This document shows, in pieces, positions 43,345 through 50,835 of a stretch of DNA of 56,135 bases (its first letter is position 1; every line of letters begins with the position of its first letter). Position numbers and translations under genes: made by a program. The notes beneath the pieces were generated by a model. It did not search any database. It was not told the DNA's origin and was given only the letters and a program-made list of their open reading frames with translations. Source of the stretch: Lentilactobacillus dabitei (GTDB taxonomy: Bacteria > Bacillota > Bacilli > Lactobacillales > Lactobacillaceae); contig NZ_JAHPPD010000005.1 in the NCBI RefSeq assembly GCF_019061365.1, positions 1 through 56,135 on the forward strand. The letters run 5' to 3'.

Positions 43345-44913
43345 TTAAGGTTCTTCTCTAATCACTGGTTGTTCCTTTAAACTCAGCTTCTCAACGTTAA
43401 GCACCTTATCAACCAAGCCATCATAAAAACTATCCTCATGACTCACGATGATTAAGTTACCCGGAAAACGATCCAATGCGCGCTTCAAGGCTTCCTTAGT
43501 CTCTTCATCCAAATGGTTGGTTGGCTCATCCATAATGAGGAAGTTAGACGGTGTAAATTCCATCATCGCCAATTTAACCTTGGTCTGTTCACCACCAGAA
43601 AGTTGGCCGATTGGCTTCATTGCATTAGCGGAATCGAGGCCACACTTCGCAAGCTTGGTCCGAATTGTTTTTTGATTGAGTTTGGTGAACTTGTTTGAAA
43701 TAATTTGCATCGGCGTCATCCGGTTATTGTCCCAGGAAAGCTCCTGGCTGAAGTAGCCAATCTTTGATGATGGTGAAAATTTCGCCGTTCCACCTTTTGC
43801 GGTTAATTGGCCGAGAATCGTCTTAATCAAGGTTGACTTACCAACCCCGTTAAACCCAGCAAAGCCGAACTTTTCACCCATTGAAATTGTGAAAGTCACC
43901 GGCTTCAAAAGCGGCTTATTATACCCAACGGAAAGGTGATCAACCGTCAAAGCTTCGTGAGAGCCGGTTTCCTCATAAGGAAAGTTGAAACTTGCCTTAA
44001 TGTTCGTTGAAGGCGGATCAATTTTATCCATATGCGCTAGCTTTTTCTCACGTGATTTCGCCATCGTTGCCTTAGAGCCAGCCTTGTTTTTCCGAATAAA
44101 GCGTTCAGCCTTATCAATTTCAACCTGTTGCTTATCGTACTCCCGCTGTTGAAATTCTTCTCTCTCTGCTCGCTGCCGCATGGCCTGTTTGAAGCTCCCG
44201 CGGTACTTCGTGATCTTTCCGAAAGCAACGTTAATGATACAATTGGTAATTTTCTCTAAGAAATCATAATCATGAGAAACCACCAGGGCTGATCCGGAAA
44301 AACCGTTTAGATAGTCAATCAACCAATCAATTTGAGCTGTATCCAAATAGTTAGTGGGCTCATCGAGCAAAATAACATCTGGATCAGCTAACAACATTTT
44401 GGCCAAAATGATCTTAGAACGCTGACCACCAGACATCTTACCAACCAAGTGATCCCGGCCAATGTTATCAAGCCCCAAGCCAGTAATTGTTTGATCAATT
44501 CTGGTATCAATTTCATAAAAATTACTGGAGTCTAATTCATCTTGCAGCTGACCGGCACGTTCCATTAACTTATCGTTGCCGTTGTCAGCGTAATCAGCGT
44601 ATAATTTATTTAATTGCTCACTCTTTTTATAGAGATCAGCGAATGCGGTCCGCAAGAATTGAGTAAGTGTTAAATCACCTTCAACGTCAGCGTACTGATC
44701 CAAATACCCAATCTTGATATTTTTCTGCCACTTAATATTTCCAGATAGTGGTAATTCGCTTCCCGTGATGATCTTAATGAGCGTTGACTTACCGACCCCA
44801 TTTTGGCCGACAACTCCCATGTGTTCACCCTTTTCAAGCGTGAATTCAGCGTCTTTGTACAGATCTTTTTCCGCAAAACTCATTGAAAGGTCCGAAACAG
44901 ATAGTAATGGCAA
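43345..44913 (-). CDS. ABC-F family ATPase (ribosome-associated)
   Basis: Soluble protein of 522 aa with two ABC domains and no membrane part. Walker A motifs are GQNGVGKS (about residue 36) and GFNGVGKS (about 355). Signatures are MSGGQRSK and LSGGEQTK, and Walker B motifs are LLDEPTNYLD and IMDEPTNHLD. The linker between them is long, charged and helical (residues about 235-310), as in proteins that act at the ribosomal E site. It resembles the YbiT/YkpA branch more than known antibiotic-resistance ABC-Fs, but this is a guess. The start is taken as TTG at 44913, 8 bases after AGGAG; the GTG at 44922 overlaps the ribosome site. Confidence 0.88.
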   Translation of the reverse strand: MPLLSVSDLSMSFAEKDLYKDAEFTLEKGEHMGVVGQNGVGKSTLIKIITGSELPLSGNIKWQKNIKIGYLDQYADVEGDLTLTQFLRTAFADLYKKSEQLNKLYADYADNGNDKLMERAGQLQDELDSSNFYEIDTRIDQTITGLGLDNIGRDHLVGKMSGGQRSKIILAKMLLADPDVILLDEPTNYLDTAQIDWLIDYLNGFSGSALVVSHDYDFLEKITNCIINVAFGKITKYRGSFKQAMRQRAEREEFQQREYDKQQVEIDKAERFIRKNKAGSKATMAKSREKKLAHMDKIDPPSTNIKASFNFPYEETGSHEALTVDHLSVGYNKPLLKPVTFTISMGEKFGFAGFNGVGKSTLIKTILGQLTAKGGTAKFSPSSKIGYFSQELSWDNNRMTPMQIISNKFTKLNQKTIRTKLAKCGLDSANAMKPIGQLSGGEQTKVKLAMMEFTPSNFLIMDEPTNHLDEETKEALKRALDRFPGNLIIVSHEDSFYDGLVDKVLNVEKLSLKEQPVIREEP

Positions 44914-44933
44914 AAGATTCACTCCTTTTTAAT

Positions 44934-45050
44934 AGTGTGCGTAACAAAGCGATTAGGAATCGGAACATAAGTCTCCTTGGCCGGAAATTCCCGGTTTTGG
45001 AATTTTTGGCCAAGGTGCTTATGTGGAAGTTTCTGCTTTGCGGAGCACCA
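44934..45050 (+). repeat. Family A palindromic element, copy 14 (GTGTGC subtype)
   Basis: Ends AGTGTGCGTAACAAAGCGATTAG and CTGCTTTGCGGAGCACC; inner stem CTCCTTGGCC with GGCCAAGGTG is perfect. Its end is about 8 bases from the ABC-F ribosome site. Confidence 0.88.
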
Positions 45051-45279
45051 TTCGACTAGGTAGTTTAGACCAAACCAGTGCGTCAGTAAAACCAAGCGCC
45101 ATCAAAACGCATCGTTAACGTAATCGAAGTGATTCGGATACCACTGCAACTGTCAGCACACTATTCAACTAAAATACCTAAGAATACATACAAATTATTA
45201 CGTTACTCTTAATTAAAGTCATGGTCAAGTCATGCAACCGCTCGTGAATACAAGTAATGGTATATAATATATTCATTGG

Positions 45280-45324
45280 TTTGGGACAGATTCTAATCAC
45301 TTTGTTCCGATCACTTATTTTTTA
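45280..45324 (-). repeat. Family A element, short remnant
   Basis: GGGACAGATTCTAATC joined to ACTTTGTTCCGATCACTTA is like both ends with the middle lost. The rest of 45051-45406 holds a TATAAT-like sequence near 45260 and no gene. Confidence 0.6.
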
Positions 45325-45368
45325 AGGATGTTAAAAAATCAAGAAAGTAGGTGCGAGGCAATTCCTCT

Positions 45369-45394
45369 CCCGATTAAAATCGGCGGTTTTTTTG
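45369..45394 (+). terminator. Terminator-like hairpin just before the VOC gene
   Basis: CCGAT-TAAA-ATCGG is followed by CGG and seven T residues. An outer GAGGCAA/TTGCCTC pair encloses it. It ends only 12 bases before the ATG, so it may attenuate the gene. Confidence 0.6.
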
Positions 45395-45406
45395 CCTCAA
45401 TTTTAA

Positions 45407-45760
45407 ATGAATATTAGAGAAATTGAATATATCACAATTCCAGTATCAAACTTAGAGGTTAGTCTACGATTTTATCATGAGGTATTTGACATGCAGATCG
45501 TTGATTTGCCCAATGGGGATAAGGGTGCTGATCTGCGAAAGATGTTCTTAGACTTTCGACAAGTCGACAATGTTAGCAACCCCATTTCGTTTGGCTTAAT
45601 CGCCAAGGATTCCATGGAAGCTATCAAGGCGCACTTAATCAATTATTTTGTCGATATCGTCGACGAACCATCTACCAAAACTGAAGTGAGGAGAAAAGTT
45701 AACTCAATCACCATTTTAGACCCAGATAAGAATCGGATTGAGGTTAACGAATTTAAATAG
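45407..45760 (+). CDS. VOC-superfamily protein (glyoxalase-like)
   Basis: Protein of 117 aa with the paired beta-alpha-beta-beta-beta fold of the VOC superfamily: MNIREIEYITIPVSNLEVSLRFYHEVFDM at the start and SITILDPDKNRIEV at the end. The second metal-ligand Glu position is present (RIEV). The first ligand His is not obvious, so a binding rather than enzymatic role is possible. No Shine-Dalgarno site is visible; a terminator-like hairpin lies where it should be. The next gene starts directly at its stop codon. Confidence 0.7.
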   Translation: MNIREIEYITIPVSNLEVSLRFYHEVFDMQIVDLPNGDKGADLRKMFLDFRQVDNVSNPISFGLIAKDSMEAIKAHLINYFVDIVDEPSTKTEVRRKVNSITILDPDKNRIEVNEFK

Positions 45761-46454
45761 ATGAAACTGACGCAATTGATTCATTACAGCACCACTAAGT
45801 CCCTGCAAATTATCAAGTGGATTGGCTTTTTGTTTATCTATTTACTTGCCTCAGGCAGCCTTGATATTGCTAGTAGCTATACCGCCCTCGTTCAGTTACG
45901 AAAGGTGCTGGGTATCTCGTTACTATTAATTGCTAATTGCGGTAATCCTTGGCTTTATCGGCTGGCGGTACGGTAAACAGCTCACAATCGCTAATCCACG
46001 GCATTTTGGTCGATCAAAGGCAACTTTTAGTCACATTAGTCAACTGATCATCATTTTTGCGGTTATTCTTATCGTTCAGTCCGTTTGGGGCTGGCTGGTT
46101 GTCCATCATGTTCTAGATTTACCAACAAACCAAAAAGTCATTAATGAAACGGTTACCCATTTACCACTTTGGAATAATTTGTTTGCAATTTTTCTGGCAC
46201 CTATCTTTGAGGAACTTATTTGCCGGGGGATTTTTATGAATTACTTTTTTAACAAGGATAACCGACTTAATAATATTTTAGCTATCCTTGCTAGCGGCAT
46301 GGTATTCGGCTTTCTCCACGACATGAGCTTCGACGTTAATTGGCTTTTGTACTCGGCCTTAGGATGTTTGTTGGCATACACCTACATCCATTTCAGAGAT
46401 ATCAGGTACAGTATCGCACTGCATGTCATGAATAATTTGTTATCAATACTATAA
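45761..46454 (+). pseudogene. Frameshifted CPBP (CAAX/Abi) intramembrane protease
   Basis: The first frame (from 45761) runs through two membrane segments to LGISLLLIA and then goes out of frame. The second continues with VILGFIGWRYGKQL to 46454. Removing one A in TTAATTG near 45928 restores about 230 aa. CPBP motifs are intact in the second part: EE-xxx-R (PIFEELICRG), FxxxH (FGFLHD) and HxxxN (HVMNN). Lactobacilli use many such proteases for bacteriocin self-immunity or membrane protein processing. It follows the VOC gene without a gap (TAGATG). The break may be real or a sequencing error. Confidence 0.82.
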
Positions 46455-46482
46455 GACTAAAACATTGACGTTTATCCCAGCG

Positions 46483-46546
46483 TTTAGCGGCGAAGGGCCA
46501 TCATTCCTGATCATTCGGAATGGTGGCCCTTCGCCGTTAAATAACA
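46483..46546. terminator. Strong bidirectional hairpin between convergent genes
   Basis: A 19-bp stem with one G-T pair (GGCGAAGGGCCATCATTCC with its complement, loop of 9) lies between the CPBP pseudogene and the surface protein gene. There is no long T run on either side, so it is an atypical terminator or a REP-like palindrome. Confidence 0.6.
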
Positions 46547-46640
46547 CGGATTTATCATTTTCCCCAATTTTTTAATAGGCTTTTGGTTGTGATTCCAAGT
46601 GAAGAATAACGACCATCTCAGCCCACCGACTACCTATAAA

Positions 46641-48860
46641 TTACTTGTAGTAGGCTCTAACCAATTTAGGATTAGTGGAAATGAAACCACCTTTGACTTC
46701 GAATCGTTTAGTTCCGCCCTGCTTAATTGAATCTTGATGGCTAAACGTGAATCGTTTAACAGCAATCTTGTCACCCTTAGCAAAGTGACCGTTTTTCTTA
46801 GTGAAATCAGCGTCACGATAGCGATTGAGCCCTTGTTTTAGAACCACTTGCTTCGGTTGCTTATGTCGCCCCATTTTAACCAACTTTCGATTTCCAGTGA
46901 CGTAATGACCGTTGGTTAATTGATAACGGGTCGTGAGATTATGAGTGACAAATTTCTTAACCCGCAATACCGTTCCCTGTTTAAAGTTTCGGACTTTATT
47001 GGTCAAATTCTTATTGGTATATTCATTGACCCCCTTGGGATTAATCGCAGTTAACGTCTTATGACTGCTGTGGTAATAAACTGGGCGAACATAGGCAAAC
47101 TGCGTCGTAATATAGCCCTGCCAGCCATCGGTCTTGCTTTGATGATTGACATCCCGAACATGATAGCGCAGTCTGCCGTCTTTGGAATGGGCGTAACCAT
47201 CAACGACGAACATCGGCCGAAATACCCGTGGCTTCTGGACATAGCCAGCTTTTCGCTCAGATGATTTAAAGGTTGGATTCTGGTATAAATAGATTTTCTT
47301 CAGTGAATAAACCGCCTCATGAATTTTAGCGACGTTCTCCGGTGCAGCAACTTGGGTTTGCCTTTCCGACGTTGGCTCTGTCATCACAGGTTGGTCTGGA
47401 ACACTTGGCGTCTTCGGCTTATCTGGTGTAGTAGGCGGATCTATCGACTCATTCTTCGGGGCAACGGGTACATCTGGTGCCGTGTTTTTTGTATAAACTA
47501 ATTTCACCGTTTGCGCCTGTCCCGTTAGCTCGCCGGTCTGGATTGGATCATACGCCTTAAACGTATAGCCAGGTATTTCCAATTGATAGTCGGTCTTCGA
47601 TAGATCAAATGAATCACCCAATTTACCAGTAATCGTCTGAACTCCATGAATCGCGGTCCCCTTCTCATCCTCGTATTTAACGGTAACTGGCTGCACCTGA
47701 ACCTTATCGATGACGTAAGGCAAATGATAACTCATCACGGCAGTCGAATAGCCTGCCCGCTCCGGTTCAGCGCGATATTTCACCATCATATAGTATGTGT
47801 GTTCATTAGCAAGCAAGGTCCCGTTAATATGGGCAGCCTCTCTTGACGGGGCAACGACCCCACCATTTCCTGATTCGGGAACGAGACCACCTTGTTGGGC
47901 AAGTGATATTCCTTCACCTGGTGACACCTGTTCTGCCAAATCAGCAAAGTGAACATCATCCCCATCTAGCGTCATATTTTGAGTGGCGGGCTTAAAAACT
48001 TGAATGAAATCTGTCTCATCTTCTTCGCCAGCATAACCACCCAAGTCATTATAGTTAGAACTCTTTACCATATGAATATTTTGGGACGTGTATGGTTCCC
48101 AATGATTGGTCGGATCGGCAACGTGCTTTGGCAACGCATCTTTGAATGGTGCTTTCCACGTGTAGGCATTTTCGGTTAGATGCTGAACCGGAAAAACAAC
48201 GTGTTGGCCGAGATACTGGAATTCATCATAATTATCCCGATCCAAAACATTCAAATTCTTAATCGAATTTGAAATCAATATCAGTTTCTTAACCGACCGC
48301 ATTCCAGCAATCGGCGAGATGTCCTCAATTCGATTACCTTCCAAGTTGAGATTAGCCAATTGAGTTAGGCCACTTAGCGGCGTCACGTCTTTAACGTCAT
48401 CAAAGTAATACCGACCATAGTCAAGATCATGCGCCAAATCCAATTCAGTTAAATTAGTGGCATTTTCTAAACCCTTAAGAGAATAATTTCCAGGATTAAC
48501 GCTAGCTGGCCCAATTGTCCCATTACCACCATCAATTGGTTCATAATCAGCTCGTTGATACTCGGGAATTGTCCGCCAATTAATACTGGTTAACTTACTA
48601 AGCGCTATCTTAAATGACCCAGCATCAAATTGGCTGAGATCAGAATCACTTTTCACAATATTTTGTCGCTTCATTTCATACAATACTAACTTTTGTAATT
48701 GCTGATTCGGCATGACATCATTGATTGACTCTTCATTGGCGACGGTTGCCGCTTGAACATTTGGCATCGGCTGATCGCCTATCCCAGTATTCTGCATACT
48801 AAATAAAATCACTGACCCCAGTAGCAAAGTCGTCGTTAATAATAATTTGTGAACCTTCAT
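46641..48860 (-). CDS. Cell-surface protein with LRR, MucBP-like and C-terminal SLAP-like repeats
   Basis: Secreted protein of 739 aa. Order: signal peptide (cut near VQAA, about residue 38); a conserved region (NDVMPNQQLQKLVLYEM); leucine-rich repeats (about 130-200) with LTELDLA and LANLNLEGNRIEDISPIAG; a beta-rich part; and one MucBP-like repeat (VTVKYEDEKGTAIHG, about 385-450). A Pro/Thr linker and four C-terminal repeats (VYSLKKIYLYQNPTFKSSERKAGY...) of the DUF5776 type follow. It is the intact paralogue of the frameshifted gene at 20413-22982. No sortase motif is present. Binding of host glycans or the cell wall is likely. The ATG at 48860 follows GAGGTG. Confidence 0.88.
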   Translation of the reverse strand: MKVHKLLLTTTLLLGSVILFSMQNTGIGDQPMPNVQAATVANEESINDVMPNQQLQKLVLYEMKRQNIVKSDSDLSQFDAGSFKIALSKLTSINWRTIPEYQRADYEPIDGGNGTIGPASVNPGNYSLKGLENATNLTELDLAHDLDYGRYYFDDVKDVTPLSGLTQLANLNLEGNRIEDISPIAGMRSVKKLILISNSIKNLNVLDRDNYDEFQYLGQHVVFPVQHLTENAYTWKAPFKDALPKHVADPTNHWEPYTSQNIHMVKSSNYNDLGGYAGEEDETDFIQVFKPATQNMTLDGDDVHFADLAEQVSPGEGISLAQQGGLVPESGNGGVVAPSREAAHINGTLLANEHTYYMMVKYRAEPERAGYSTAVMSYHLPYVIDKVQVQPVTVKYEDEKGTAIHGVQTITGKLGDSFDLSKTDYQLEIPGYTFKAYDPIQTGELTGQAQTVKLVYTKNTAPDVPVAPKNESIDPPTTPDKPKTPSVPDQPVMTEPTSERQTQVAAPENVAKIHEAVYSLKKIYLYQNPTFKSSERKAGYVQKPRVFRPMFVVDGYAHSKDGRLRYHVRDVNHQSKTDGWQGYITTQFAYVRPVYYHSSHKTLTAINPKGVNEYTNKNLTNKVRNFKQGTVLRVKKFVTHNLTTRYQLTNGHYVTGNRKLVKMGRHKQPKQVVLKQGLNRYRDADFTKKNGHFAKGDKIAVKRFTFSHQDSIKQGGTKRFEVKGGFISTNPKLVRAYYK

Positions 48861-49050
48861 AACTATCACCTCAAAGAATATCCCTTCTATTTCGATTACA
48901 TCATACAAGAAAGAATACGCTGGTGTATATTATTTTGACTGCAAAGTTATGTCATCAATAACAAATAAGTTAATTACATAGACAGATTATGATCATTTTT
49001 AATAGATCACCCCAATAACCCATTACCGATTCAAAATCGCCTATCAAGTC

Positions 49051-49080
49051 AAAAAAGCTGGCCCTACGTTCAGGCCAGCC
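49051..49080 (-). terminator. Terminator of the YxeA-family gene
   Basis: GGCTGGCC and GGCCAGC pair on the minus strand, followed by TTTTTT. Confidence 0.86.
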
Positions 49081-49101
49081 ATTGAGTGATTAAATAAGTC
49101 A

Positions 49102-49449
49102 TTATTCTAAATGTTGTAATGCTTTCTTGGGAATTTCATTTCTCTGAACCTGTTCGTAAGTTGCCACCTTTTGGGCTCTTGACCAGCCCACCTTAATGTA
49201 GCGGCCCTTCACGAATCGGTGACCACCAACGGAACCGACTTCCATTCGTTTATGTTGGCCATCCTTATTCCAGCCATCGATCAGATAATAATACGTGGTT
49301 GGATTGCCATCTGGTTGTTTTTCATATCGTTCAATACCGCCAACTTGCCCATAATACCAAGTCTTTCCGTAAGCATGATGATACCAGGTACCACCTGCAG
49401 CCGCCAGCACAACAATCACGAGTAACGTTATCATCGTTCCCTTTTTCAT
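49102..49449 (-). CDS. YxeA-family (DUF1093) secreted or membrane-anchored protein
   Basis: Protein of 115 aa with one N-terminal hydrophobic segment (about residues 5-22) and a small OB-like domain. WYYGQVGG..., YYYLIDGWNKDGQHKRMEV and RYIKVGWSRAQKVATYEQVQRNEIP are typical of the family. Function unknown; relatives are often induced by cell-envelope stress. It has a strong promoter with a palindromic operator. Confidence 0.8.
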   Translation of the reverse strand: MKKGTMITLLVIVVLAAAGGTWYHHAYGKTWYYGQVGGIERYEKQPDGNPTTYYYLIDGWNKDGQHKRMEVGSVGGHRFVKGRYIKVGWSRAQKVATYEQVQRNEIPKKALQHLE

Positions 49450-49473
49450 GACTTAGCCCCCTGTTATTTGGTT

Positions 49474-49519
49474 AGTTACTTATGTAAGTAACTATATCTC
49501 GTAGTCGATAATAAGTCAA
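49474..49519 (-). promoter_or_regulatory. yxeA promoter with a 10-2-10 palindrome
   Basis: TTGACT and TATAGT are 17 bases apart on the minus strand; the -35 overlaps the stop codon of the DUF2075 gene. The perfect inverted repeat TAGTTACTTA-TG-TAAGTAACTA begins within the -10 and covers the start of transcription. It looks like an operator of a dimeric repressor (TetR, MarR or PadR size). Confidence 0.78.
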
Positions 49520-50715
49520 TGATTTAGCCGATCTTGGTTGATCATTCGTTCGAGATAAGCCTCTAACTTCGGATCATGAGCGTGCAGATACATACCTTTG
49601 ATTCCGCGGCGCAACAACACATTTAGCGAGTTACGCAATAGGGTTTCTTTACTTTGCTCGAAAACTTGGTTATCCATATCCGGCCGCCGCTTAAATATTT
49701 CAACGTCAGTTACCTTACTGGGATCGACTCCTAATCGATTATCCGCAGTCAAATAAAACGGCGGTCCAATAATAATCCCAATATAATTGAGGTCAAATCC
49801 CTGCACGGTATAAATACTACCAACTTCATTGATCGTCTGGGGTTGTTCAGCCCACGGCGTGCTGGTGAAATTGTACTGATCCCACGGTAAGTGAAAGTTA
49901 CCCTCATTGACCAAATGCTTGCCACCATCCAGTGTCGATGGGTAGCCACTGGTCGACGTCATTCGGGCAAGCCCAGAACGGTTATTCTTTTTGATGATTA
50001 GTTGAAACATCTGCTGAGCATCGGCAAACGCCCTAAAGTCATAATCCCCAACATCCGCGGGAACTGAGCGGATGACATCGCCATCAATAAAATGATCCAG
50101 CCAGTCCATTAATCGGGGGCTAGCCTGCATTCGGAACTGCTGCTTTAGATGAACAATCTGGTGGGGATGCGGCGCAACTAAATTTAATAACCGTTCCTTA
50201 TTCCAAAAACTCTTGGTGCGCAGAACCTGGTGGGGATCAAACACGACAATGGTTACGTTACTAAGCGCCATAATATCTTCAAGTTGGTTATTGCCATAAT
50301 AGTTGTTGTAGTGATCCGGTTTGCTTAACAACAAGTGAGCCTCGTCGATAACCGTTAAATTGACCCGTTTACCAAGTTTGTGCAACTTATTAATGAAACT
50401 AGTCGGTCGCTGATAATATTTTTTTAGCATATGGGGTGTCTGACCAGCCAACTCCCGGTATACTTTGAGTAATTCAGGATGATTCACTAAAAAATATGCG
50501 TCAGTAATGTTTTGAGCCAAATTAGTAAATAGTTGATTAAGAATGAGACTTTTGCCAGTCCCAGCATCCCCCATCAGGACAAACACAGCGTGATCATCCT
50601 TCTCTAGGTGGTCGCGAGTAAAAGCTTCAATGGTATGGAGAACCTGATCCTGTTTTTGCGTCAGCTGAACGTTTCTTGAAAACGCGTTTAGGGTATGGGA
50701 TTCTAGTGATTGCAT
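49516..50715 (-). CDS. DUF2075-type P-loop ATPase/helicase-like protein
   Basis: Protein of 399 aa resembling superfamily 1 helicases in reduced form. Walker A is GDAGTGKS (about residues 49-56), and Walker B with DEAH is VIDEAH (about 120-125). A motif III-like FDPHQVL, a motif IV-like LKQQFR and a motif V/VI-like SIYTVQGFDLNYIGIIIG follow. Family members occur in defence-related and DNA/RNA-processing contexts, sometimes fused to a GIY-YIG nuclease; this one has no nuclease domain. The ATG at 50715 is 6 bases after GGAGG. Confidence 0.78.
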   Translation of the reverse strand: MQSLESHTLNAFSRNVQLTQKQDQVLHTIEAFTRDHLEKDDHAVFVLMGDAGTGKSLILNQLFTNLAQNITDAYFLVNHPELLKVYRELAGQTPHMLKKYYQRPTSFINKLHKLGKRVNLTVIDEAHLLLSKPDHYNNYYGNNQLEDIMALSNVTIVVFDPHQVLRTKSFWNKERLLNLVAPHPHQIVHLKQQFRMQASPRLMDWLDHFIDGDVIRSVPADVGDYDFRAFADAQQMFQLIIKKNNRSGLARMTSTSGYPSTLDGGKHLVNEGNFHLPWDQYNFTSTPWAEQPQTINEVGSIYTVQGFDLNYIGIIIGPPFYLTADNRLGVDPSKVTDVEIFKRRPDMDNQVFEQSKETLLRNSLNVLLRRGIKGMYLHAHDPKLEAYLERMINQDRLNH

Positions 50716-50835
50716 CGTCAACCTCCATTTCAAAAAGTCGTACTTTCATCATAACGCTTTGCCACCATGACTAAAAGTTGCTTCTACGCTCGCCATCAGC
50801 TACTATTTAATCAAAAGTTCAAAGGAGCCACGTTT

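Noticed and set aside
43345-44913. Antibiotic-resistance ABC-F
   Set aside because: The ABC-F class is clear, but nothing in the linker identifies a known resistance subgroup.
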